The translations under genes were made by a program, and so were the position numbers. The notes beneath the pieces were generated by a model. That model saw only the letters and a program-made list of their open reading frames with translations, ran no database searches and was not told the DNA's origin. A stretch of 64,000 nt of DNA. Origin: Sphingomonas naasensis (lineage in GTDB: Bacteria; Pseudomonadota; Alphaproteobacteria; Sphingomonadales; Sphingomonadaceae). Below, piece after piece: positions 57,949 to 64,000 of this stretch (its first letter is position 1; the number at the start of each line of letters is the position of its first letter). The stretch covers positions 62,001 through 126,000 of the forward strand of contig NZ_SRXU01000006.1 of NCBI RefSeq assembly GCF_004792695.1, in the 5' to 3' direction.

Positions 57949-59010
57949 TTACGCCGCCATCGTGAACGGCTCGAGCCCGGCGAGCCGGGTCCGCACCTCG
58001 GGCGTCGGCACCGGCCGTGCCGGCAAATCCTTCACTGCCTCGGCGATCGCTGCGATATGCGCCGGCGTCGAGCCGCAGCAACCGCCGAGCACATTGACCT
58101 GCCCGGCATCGGCCCATTCCTTGACCAGCCCGGCGGTCGTCGCCGGCGCCTCGTCATAGGCGCCCAGCTCGTTGGGCAGGCCGGCGTTCGGATAGACCAT
58201 GATCAGCGTGTCGCACAGGGCGCTCAGCGTCTTCACATGCGGCCGCAACTGCTCGGCACCGAACGAGCAGTTGAGCCCGATCGTCACCGGCTTCGCGTGG
58301 CGCACCGCGTGCCAGAAGGCCTCGACGGTGTGCCCCGAGAGATTGCGCCCCGAGAGATCGGTCAGCGTCATCGACAGCATGATCGGCAGATCGCGGCCGA
58401 GATCATTGCCCGCCTCGATCGCCGCCATGATGCCGGCCTTGGCGTTCAAGGTGTCGAACACCGTCTCGATCAGGATGAAATCGACTCCGCCCTCGACCAG
58501 CGCGTCGATCTGCTCGCGATAGACCTCCTTGAGGTAATCGAAGTCGATCTCGCGATAGCCGGGATCGTTGACGTCGGGCGACAGCGACAGCGTCTTGTTG
58601 GTCGGCCCGAGCGCGCCGGCGACGAAGCGCGGACGCCAGATACCATTTTTGGCATCCTTCGCCTCGAACTCGTCGGCGATCGAACGGGCGAGCTTCGCGC
58701 TCTCGACATTGATCTCGCGGACGAGATGCTCGGCGCCGTAATCGGCCTGGCTGATCCGGTTGGCCGAGAAAGTGTTGGTCTCGGCGATGTCCGCCCCGGC
58801 CTCGAAATAGGCGCGATGGATCGAGGCGGGCACCTCGGGCTTGGTCAGCGCGAGGATGTCGTTATTGCCCTTCTGATCGTGCGAAAGGCCGAGATCGCCG
58901 GCATAGGCGGCTTCCTCGAGCTTCCAGTTCTGGATCTCGGTGCCGAACGCGCCGTCGGTGATCAGGATGCGCTTCTGCGCCTCGGCCAGCAGTTTCTCGC
59001 GTGCAGTCAT
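57949..59010 (-). CDS. metH: Methionine synthase, N-terminal homocysteine S-methyltransferase domain
   Basis: 353 residues. LITDGAFGTEIQNWKLEEAA, ADIAETNTFSANRISQADYG, LIETVFDTLNAKAGIMAAIE and the zinc/homocysteine Cys residues in IGLNCSFGAEQLRPHV and VLGGCCGSTPAHI make a complete Hcy-binding domain. It supplies the half missing from the downstream 868-residue protein. Operon order is regulator, metF, this gene, metH C-part. Free-standing homologues can also be BHMT-like enzymes, but the context and sequence fit MetH. Confidence 0.94.
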   Translation of the reverse strand: MTAREKLLAEAQKRILITDGAFGTEIQNWKLEEAAYAGDLGLSHDQKGNNDILALTKPEVPASIHRAYFEAGADIAETNTFSANRISQADYGAEHLVREINVESAKLARSIADEFEAKDAKNGIWRPRFVAGALGPTNKTLSLSPDVNDPGYREIDFDYLKEVYREQIDALVEGGVDFILIETVFDTLNAKAGIMAAIEAGNDLGRDLPIMLSMTLTDLSGRNLSGHTVEAFWHAVRHAKPVTIGLNCSFGAEQLRPHVKTLSALCDTLIMVYPNAGLPNELGAYDEAPATTAGLVKEWADAGQVNVLGGCCGSTPAHIAAIAEAVKDLPARPVPTPEVRTRLAGLEPFTMAA

Positions 59011-59024
59011 TTCAACTTCCCTTC

Positions 59025-59144
59025 GTCACCCCGGCCTTGTGCCGGGGTCCACGGTGCCGGAGCGCGACAGCGGCGCGGCTCCTGCTTCAACTTCACCACC
59101 ATCGCCAAACGGGCCGGTGGACCCCGGCACAAGGCCGGGGTGAC
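59025..59144. repeat. Long inverted repeat (28-bp arms) between metF and metH-N
   Basis: GTCACCCCGGCCTTGTGCC at 59025 begins a 28-bp arm (ending GGGGTCCAC at 59052) whose exact reverse complement is at 59117-59144. The middle 64 bases are not obviously structured. Belongs to the same type as 35154-35233 by its ends. Confidence 0.85.
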
Positions 59145-59150
59145 GCCCCA

Positions 59151-60068
59151 TCAGGCCGCCACCAGCGCCGCGCCGACCTTGGGCCGCAACCCGAGCAGAT
59201 GGCAGATCGCGTAGCTCAGCTCGGCGCGGTTGAGCGTGTAGAAATGGAACTGGCGGACATCGCCGGCATAGAGCTTGCGGCAGAGCTCGGCGGCGAGCGT
59301 CGCGGCGACGAGCTGGCGCGCGGCGGGATGCTCGTCGAGCCCCTCGAACAGCTTGCCCATCCAGGCCGGCACCGCAGTGCCGCACATCGCCGACATGCGC
59401 TGGACGCTGGCGAAGTTCATCACCGGCATGATCCCCGGCACGATCTCGGCGGTGATCCCCGCCCTGGCGGCATCGTCGCGGAAGCGGAAAAAGGTCTCGG
59501 GCTCGAAGAAGAACTGCGTGATCGCGCGGGTCGCGCCGGCGTCGATCTTGGCCTTGAGATTGTCGATATCGGCGCCCGGATTCGGCGAATCCGGATGGCA
59601 TTCGGGATAGGCCGCGACCGAGATCTCGAACGGATGGAGCTTGCGCAGCCCCGCGACGAGATCGGCGGCGTTCTCATAGCCGCCCGGATGCGTCGCATAG
59701 CGCTCGCCGGCGCGGGGCGGATCGCCGCGCAGCGCGACGATGTGGCGCACGCCCGCCGCCCAATATTCCCGCGCGACCTGATCGATCTCCTCGCGCGTCG
59801 CTTCCACGCAGGTGAGGTGCGCCGCGGCGGGGATCGCGGTCTCGCGGGCGATGCGCGCGACGGTGTTGTGGGTGCGCTCGCGCGTGGTGCCGCCGGCGCC
59901 ATAGGTGACGCTGACGAAGCGCGGGCCGAGCGGGGAGAGCGTCTGGATCGACTCCCACAGCGTCTCTTCCATCTTCTCGGTCTTGGGCGGGAAGAATTCG
60001 AAGCTCACTTCGATGTCGCCGGCCACATCCGCGAATAGCGGGGCGGCCAGCGGGTCCACGATACTCAT
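59151..60068 (-). CDS. metF: 5,10-methylenetetrahydrofolate reductase
   Basis: 305 residues from ATG 60068, overlapping the regulator stop (ATGA). VSFEFFPPKTEKMEETLWES, FVSVTYGAGGTTRERTHNTV, HLTCVEATREEIDQ, IVALRGDPP and TRAITQFFFEPETFFRF are the family signatures. FAD-dependent formation of the 5-methyl-THF used by the MetH pair downstream. Confidence 0.95.
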   Translation of the reverse strand: MSIVDPLAAPLFADVAGDIEVSFEFFPPKTEKMEETLWESIQTLSPLGPRFVSVTYGAGGTTRERTHNTVARIARETAIPAAAHLTCVEATREEIDQVAREYWAAGVRHIVALRGDPPRAGERYATHPGGYENAADLVAGLRKLHPFEISVAAYPECHPDSPNPGADIDNLKAKIDAGATRAITQFFFEPETFFRFRDDAARAGITAEIVPGIMPVMNFASVQRMSAMCGTAVPAWMGKLFEGLDEHPAARQLVAATLAAELCRKLYAGDVRQFHFYTLNRAELSYAICHLLGLRPKVGAALVAA

Positions 60069-61018
60069 GCCGCCTTCACTTCCTTCGATTCCACGCCGGT
60101 CTTGCGACCCAGCCATAATTTGACGGTGAGCTCGCCGCCCTCGAGCGTCTCGACCAGCACCGGCGCGAGCCCCGCGGCGGCGAACCAGCCGAGGATCTGA
60201 TCGTCCGAGAAGCCGAGCCGGGTATGCGCGTCGCGCGAGCGCAATTCCTCGCGGTCGTGCGGGGCGAAATCGACGATCAGCAGCCGGCCGCCGTCGCTGA
60301 GCACGCGCGCCGCCTCGCCGATCGCCGCGCCGGGCTGCTGGGCGAAGTGGAGCACATGGTGCAATATAGCCGCGTCGGCACCGCCATCGCCGAGCGGCAG
60401 CGCATAAAGGTCCGCCTGGCGCAGCTCGGCATTGGCGAGGCCGCGCTCGGACAATTTGGCGCGCGCGAGGCGGAGCATCTCGGACGAGCGATCGATCCCC
60501 AGCGCGGTCTCGGCAAGCGGGGCGAACAGCTCGAGCATGCGGCCGGTGCCGGTGCCGATGTCGATCAGGCAGCCGAGCTTCGCATCGCCGAGCGCGCGGG
60601 CCATCGCGCCCTCGATCTCGCTGTCGGCGACATGGAGCGAGCGGATCGCGTCCCATTCGCCGGCATTGGCCTCGAACCATTCGGCCGCGGCGCTGGCGCG
60701 ATCGGCGCGCACCGCGGCGAGCCGGGCCTCGTCGGCGATCGTCCAGTGATCGGCCTCGCTCCAGCTGTCGAGCGCGGCGAGGATCGGCTCGACCTTGGCA
60801 TGCGCGCCGAGGGCGACGAACACCCAGCTGCCTTCCTTGCGCCGCTCGGCGAGCCCGGCGTCGCACAGGATCTTGACGTGGCGGCTGACCCGCGGCTGGC
60901 TCTGCCCGAGCACCTGCGCGAGCTCGCCCACCGACAGCTCCATCGCGCGCAGCAGCGCGACGATGCGCAGCCGCGTCGAATCGGCGAGGGCGCGGAAGAT
61001 GGCGAGGGCCTGGACCAT
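60065..61018 (-). CDS. ArsR-family regulator fused to a SAM-dependent methyltransferase domain (SahR-like)
   Basis: 317 residues. N-terminal ArsR winged helix (FRALADSTRLRIVALLRAME then LSVGELAQVLGQSQPRVSRH, helix 3 SQPRVSRHVKIL) without metal-binding Cys pairs. The C-terminal class I methyltransferase domain has LIDIGTGTGRMLELFAPLAE (motif I), ALGIDRSS and ADLYALPLGDGGADAAILHH. Known SahR regulators have this ArsR-plus-methyltransferase form and sense S-adenosylhomocysteine to control methionine-cycle genes; the position ahead of metF/metH and the perfect palindrome upstream support that role. The name SahR is inferred. Confidence 0.85.
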   Translation of the reverse strand: MVQALAIFRALADSTRLRIVALLRAMELSVGELAQVLGQSQPRVSRHVKILCDAGLAERRKEGSWVFVALGAHAKVEPILAALDSWSEADHWTIADEARLAAVRADRASAAAEWFEANAGEWDAIRSLHVADSEIEGAMARALGDAKLGCLIDIGTGTGRMLELFAPLAETALGIDRSSEMLRLARAKLSERGLANAELRQADLYALPLGDGGADAAILHHVLHFAQQPGAAIGEAARVLSDGGRLLIVDFAPHDREELRSRDAHTRLGFSDDQILGWFAAAGLAPVLVETLEGGELTVKLWLGRKTGVESKEVKAA

Positions 61019-61028
61019 TGGGAATATA

Positions 61029-61050
61029 GATATAAAGATATCTTTATATC
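61029..61050. promoter_or_regulatory. Perfect 22-bp palindromic operator upstream of the met operon
   Basis: GATATAAAGAT followed by its exact reverse complement (centre GATATC). It lies ten bases upstream of the ArsR/methyltransferase start codon and is far more AT-rich than the surroundings. Most likely the SahR-type operator of the operon. Confidence 0.82.
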
Positions 61051-61119
61051 AGGTCAACGCAGTTGCGCCCCCGGCCCGTGCTGGCTAGCCCTGAGCCGGC
61101 TGAACCAGAGGATGACTCC

Positions 61120-61353
61120 ATGCGCAAGACCCTGTTGCTGCTTCCCGTTGCCCTGCTCGCCCTCTCCGCCTGTGGCGGCGCGAAGAACGAAGCCGCCGAA
61201 GCCAATGAGACGATCAGCGGCGACAGCAACACGATGGCCGAGGCGGTGAGCGACGTGAACGCCGCCAATGCCGCCACCGAGGCCGCGTTCACCGAGGCCG
61301 AGAACGGCTATACCGGCAATGCCGCCGACGCCGGCAACGAGATCGAGGAATAA
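61120..61353 (+). CDS. Small lipoprotein
   Basis: 77 residues from ATG 61120, with AGAGGA upstream. MRKTLLLLPVALLALSACGG is a type II signal peptide with lipobox LSAC (Cys18). The mature part is Ala/Asn/Glu-rich and acidic (NEAAEANETISGDSNTMAEA, ending in NAADAGNEIEE) and probably unstructured. No known domain. One base separates it from the next lipoprotein gene. Confidence 0.65.
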   Translation: MRKTLLLLPVALLALSACGGAKNEAAEANETISGDSNTMAEAVSDVNAANAATEAAFTEAENGYTGNAADAGNEIEE

Positions 61354-61354
61354 G

Positions 61355-61516
61355 ATGCGCGGTCTGCCGCTGCTGCTTCTCCTCGTCCTCGCCGCCTGCG
61401 GCCGGACCGCCGACGACAGCGGCGCCAGCGCCGACGAGGCGCGCCAGCTCAACGAAGCGGCGGCGGCGACCGACATCAACGCCAGCTTCGGCGACAACGG
61501 CTCGGTGTGGCAGTGA
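61355..61516 (+). CDS. Small lipoprotein, second of a tandem pair
   Basis: 53 residues from ATG 61355. MRGLPLLLLLVLAACGRTAD has lipobox LAAC (Cys15). Mature part EARQLNEAAAATDINASFGD resembles the first in composition (N, A, E, D) and may be an old duplicate. Its stop overlaps the start of the aldo/keto reductase as GTGA, so all three genes are probably one transcript. No family recognised. Confidence 0.6.
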   Translation: MRGLPLLLLLVLAACGRTADDSGASADEARQLNEAAAATDINASFGDNGSVWQ

Positions 61517-62463
61517 CCGCGCGGCGCGAACTCGGCGCCTCTGGCCTGTCGATCACGCCGCTGGTGCTCGGCGGCAATGTCTTCGGCTGGACCGCCGACA
61601 AGAGCGCCAGCTTCCGCCTGCTCGATCGCTTCGTCGAACGCGGCGGCGTGATGATCGACACCGCCGATGTCTATTCGCGCTGGGTGCCGGGCCATCAGGG
61701 CGGCGAATCCGAGAGCATCATCGGCGAGTGGCTGCGCAGCTCGGGCAAGCGCGACAAGGTGCTGATCGCCACCAAGGTCGGCATGCTCGACGGCGAAGGC
61801 GGATCGAAGCTCGCCCCGGCGCGGATCGCCGCCGCGGCGGAGGCCTCGCTGCAGCGACTCGGGGTCGATACGATCGACCTGTATTTCGCGCATCAGGACG
61901 ACGAGGACGTGCCGCAGGCCGACGCGCTCGCGGCGTTCGAAGCGTTGATCAAGGCGGGCAAGGTGCGCGCGCTCGGCGCCTCCAACTTCCACGCCGCGCG
62001 GCTCAAATCGGCGCTCGATACCGCGACGCGCGAGGGCCTGCCGCATTACCGCGTGCTTCAGCCCGAATATAATCTGGTCAGCCGCCACAAATTCGAGGGC
62101 GAGCTCGAGGATCTGTGCATCGCGCACAATATCGGGGTGGTGCCCTATTACGGCCTCGCCTCGGGCTTCCTCACCGGCAAATATCGCAGCGAGGCCGATT
62201 TCGGCAAAAGCGTGCGCGGCGGCCGGATGGCGGCGTTCCTCGAAGGCAAGGGCGGTGCGGTGCTCGCGGCGATGGACGCAGTCGCCGCCGAGACCGGTGC
62301 CAGCCACGCCCGCATCGCGCTCGCCTGGCTGACCGCGCAGGACGGCGTCACCGCGCCGATCGCCAGCGCGACCTCGATCGAGCAGCTCGACGAGCTGATC
62401 GGAGCCTGGGACGTGACGCTGAGCAAGGACCAGCTCGACCGGCTGACGGCGGCGGGGGTGTAG
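61513..62463 (+). CDS. Aldo/keto reductase
   Basis: 316 residues from GTG 61513, which overlaps the preceding stop (GTGA); a GTG two codons earlier is possible. TIM barrel with the AKR tetrad Asp and Tyr in VMIDTADVYSRW, Lys in LIATKVGML and His in LYFAHQDDE. The loop LVLGGNVFGWTADKSASFRL and the C-terminal NADP site (IASATSIEQLDELIGA) fit the YajO/Tas-like branch. Cytoplasmic oxidoreductase; substrate unknown. Confidence 0.9.
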   Translation: MTARRELGASGLSITPLVLGGNVFGWTADKSASFRLLDRFVERGGVMIDTADVYSRWVPGHQGGESESIIGEWLRSSGKRDKVLIATKVGMLDGEGGSKLAPARIAAAAEASLQRLGVDTIDLYFAHQDDEDVPQADALAAFEALIKAGKVRALGASNFHAARLKSALDTATREGLPHYRVLQPEYNLVSRHKFEGELEDLCIAHNIGVVPYYGLASGFLTGKYRSEADFGKSVRGGRMAAFLEGKGGAVLAAMDAVAAETGASHARIALAWLTAQDGVTAPIASATSIEQLDELIGAWDVTLSKDQLDRLTAAGV

Positions 62464-62586
62464 AAATCCTCCCCCGCAAGGGGGAGGTGGCATGCGCAGC
62501 ATGACGGAGGGGGCGGAATCACTGAGCGCAGTGATTCCGCCCCCTCCGTCGCTTTCAGCGACACCTCCCCCTTGCGGGGGAGGATT
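62464..62586. repeat. Palindromic intergenic repeat, copy E (tandem gap AKR / phosphatase)
   Basis: AAATCCTCCCCCGCAAGGGG at the left pairs with CCCCTTGCGGGGGAGGATT at the right. The middle carries GGTGGCATGCGCAGCATGAC as in A and C and an inner palindrome GCGGAATCACTGAGCGCAG / TGATTCCGC. It begins one base after the stop codon of the reductase. Confidence 0.85.
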
Positions 62587-62642
62587 GGGAACAGCCAGCA
62601 CCGCTCCCGCATTCTCCTGCCAATGCGTTCGGCGATTCCCCA

Positions 62643-63413
62643 ATGACCACCACCCGCTGGCCCACCCGGCTGTGGCTCGTCCGGCACGGCCAGAGCGCCG
62701 GTAACGTCGCGCGCGATCTTGCGCATGCGTCGGGCGAGCATCGCATCGCGATCGACATTCGCGACGTCGACGTGCCGCTCTCCGAGCTCGGCTCCGCCCA
62801 GGCCAGGGCGCTCGGCCGCTGGTTCGCGCGGGGCGAGGGCAATGGCCGGCCCGACGTGCTCCTCGCCTCGCCCTATCTCCGCGCCCGCGAGACCGCGCGC
62901 ATCTTTCGCGACGCCGGCGGCGCCGACGCGGACGAGAAGGTGTGCGCCGACGAGCGCCTGCGCGAGAAGGAGTTCGGCATCCTCGACGGGCTGACCAGCG
63001 CCGGCATCCGCGCGGTCCAGCCCGAACAGGCCGAGTTCCGCCGGCTGCTCGGCAAATTCTATCACCGCCCGCCCGGCGGCGAGAGCTGGTGCGACGTGAT
63101 CTTCCGACTGCGCTCGCTGATGGACACGGTCTCGCTCCATTATGCCGGCCGCGAGGTGATGATCGTCGCGCATCAGGTGGTGGTGCTGTGCCTCAGATAC
63201 ATCATCGAGAATCTGTCCGAGGCCGAGATCCTCGCGATCGACAAGGCGGGCGACGTCGCCAATTGCTCGGTCACCGAATATGTCCATGACCCGGATGCGG
63301 GCAAGGACGGCGGACTGGTGCTCGCGCGCTACAATGTCACGGCGCCGGTCGACGAGGATCCCGTGGCCGAAACCACCTCGGCGCCGGACGCGATGGTGGC
63401 GGCGCGGGGATGA
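62643..63413 (+). CDS. Histidine phosphatase (phosphoglycerate mutase-like) family protein
   Basis: 256 residues. The RHG motif is Arg14-His15-Gly16 in LWLVRHGQSAGN; later LLASPYLRARETARIF and VMIVAHQVVVLCLRY give the second catalytic His. The insertion VARDLAHASGEHRIAIDIRD and length differ from GpmA, so it is a broad-specificity phosphatase type. Its stop overlaps the start of nnrD (ATGA), which suggests coupling. Confidence 0.88.
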   Translation: MTTTRWPTRLWLVRHGQSAGNVARDLAHASGEHRIAIDIRDVDVPLSELGSAQARALGRWFARGEGNGRPDVLLASPYLRARETARIFRDAGGADADEKVCADERLREKEFGILDGLTSAGIRAVQPEQAEFRRLLGKFYHRPPGGESWCDVIFRLRSLMDTVSLHYAGREVMIVAHQVVVLCLRYIIENLSEAEILAIDKAGDVANCSVTEYVHDPDAGKDGGLVLARYNVTAPVDEDPVAETTSAPDAMVAARG

Positions 63414-64000
63414 CGCCGCTCGACGCCGACTGGCTCGCCGCGCACCCCCTGCCCGAGCCCCCCGAAGACACCGACAAGAACAGCCGTGGGCGCGTGCTCG
63501 TCGCCGGCGGATCGGAGATCGTGCCGGGCGCGCTCCGCCTCACCGGCGAGGCGGCCCTGCGCGCCGGCGCGGGCAAGCTCCAGCTCGCCACGGTCGAACG
63601 CGTCGCGCCGCATCTCGGCGTCCTCGTCCCCGAGGCTGCGATCTTCGGACTTCCGGCCAATGACGCGGGCGAACTCGGCGACGCGGCCGGCGAGCGGCTG
63701 TGCGGCTATCTCGATCGCTGCGACACGCTGGTGCTCGGGCCCGGCACCGGCGCGGAGGCGCCCGGCACGGCGATTCTCGCCCCGGTGGTCGCGGAGCCGC
63801 GCGGCGCGCTGTCTCTGGTGCTCGACGCCGCGATGATTCACGCCGCGGCGGATTTGGCCACTGCGATCCATGCGCATCAGGGCCGCATAGTGCTCACCCC
63901 ACACCCCGGCGAGATGGCCGGGCTGATGGGCTGCGAGGATATGCGGATCGCGCAGGACCCCGCCGGCATCGCGCAGGAAGCCGCGCGGCGGTTCAACGCG
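63410..64000 (+). CDS. nnrD: ADP-dependent NAD(P)H-hydrate dehydratase (NnrD-type), 3' end beyond the window
   Basis: First 197 codons. GRVLVAGGSEIVPGALRLTG then EAALRAGAGKLQLATVERVA, TLVLGPGTGAE and VLTPHPGEMAGLMGC are the signatures of the carbohydrate-kinase-like dehydratase that repairs hydrated NAD(P)H. The epimerase half (YjeF N-terminal domain) is not upstream here, so it is a stand-alone dehydratase as in some alphaproteobacteria. It starts inside the stop of the phosphatase gene. Confidence 0.88.
   Translation, partial: MTPLDADWLAAHPLPEPPEDTDKNSRGRVLVAGGSEIVPGALRLTGEAALRAGAGKLQLATVERVAPHLGVLVPEAAIFGLPANDAGELGDAAGERLCGYLDRCDTLVLGPGTGAEAPGTAILAPVVAEPRGALSLVLDAAMIHAAADLATAIHAHQGRIVLTPHPGEMAGLMGCEDMRIAQDPAGIAQEAARRFNA

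Overview
The window is about 64 kb of a high-GC chromosome, most likely from a Sphingomonas-type alphaproteobacterium (Sphingomonadaceae). This rests on protein character: a split MetH, an F1 operon without F0 genes, LppC next to RsmI, an ArsR-methyltransferase fusion upstream of metF, and many secreted sphingomonad-type hypotheticals. It also rests on several copies of a GC-rich palindromic repeat in gene gaps. No 16S rRNA gene is present, so the genus is an inference.

Layout. 1-7270: a truncated VOC protein, a probably frameshifted secreted gene, then a plant-polysaccharide cluster. In the cluster, a GH2 beta-galactosidase and a PL22 oligogalacturonate lyase-like enzyme are divergent from a GPH-type sugar symporter and a GH43-like enzyme. 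7280-8400: tRNA-Gly(TCC) followed by a roughly 1-kb islet bounded by a copy of the tRNA 3' end. 8408-23488: housekeeping genes (hemW, lppC-like, rsmI, yraN, gshB, dedA, xerC, fsa, priA), a duplicated small secreted protein flanking an outer-membrane barrel gene, and a secreted HExxH-TPR protein next to a trypsin-like protease. 23021-27840: ada, then an MFS-xylosidase pair. 28097-30109: a PilZ protein and a strongly diverged subtilase-like lipoprotein.

30327-43982: a DEAD-box helicase; the F1 ATP synthase operon atpHAGD(x)C with an extra secreted-protein gene before atpC; a stand-alone cpaF; an aspartic protease-PDZ protein; and a receptor-like protein with an inverted MCP/cache order. 44164-50493: a PHB-related group (phaR, a PhaC-like hydrolase, phaA), a Crp/Fnr regulator, alr and an MHS-family symporter. 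50616-55223: a zinc-finger protein, an ABC-F ATPase, a hydrolase, a GFA protein, and a small operator-controlled operon (membrane protein plus winged-helix regulator). 55192-61050: the methionine-cycle operon arsR/methyltransferase-metF-metH(N)-metH(C), led by a perfect 22-bp palindrome. 61120-64000: two small lipoproteins, an aldo/keto reductase, a histidine phosphatase and the start of nnrD.

The most notable observations are the triple operator array before the 54448-55223 operon, the SahR-like operator, the inverted-order chemoreceptor, the diverged subtilase, the tRNA-bounded islet, and the palindromic repeats, which lie only in convergent or tandem gene gaps. I saw no CRISPR array, insertion sequence, rRNA gene or prophage.
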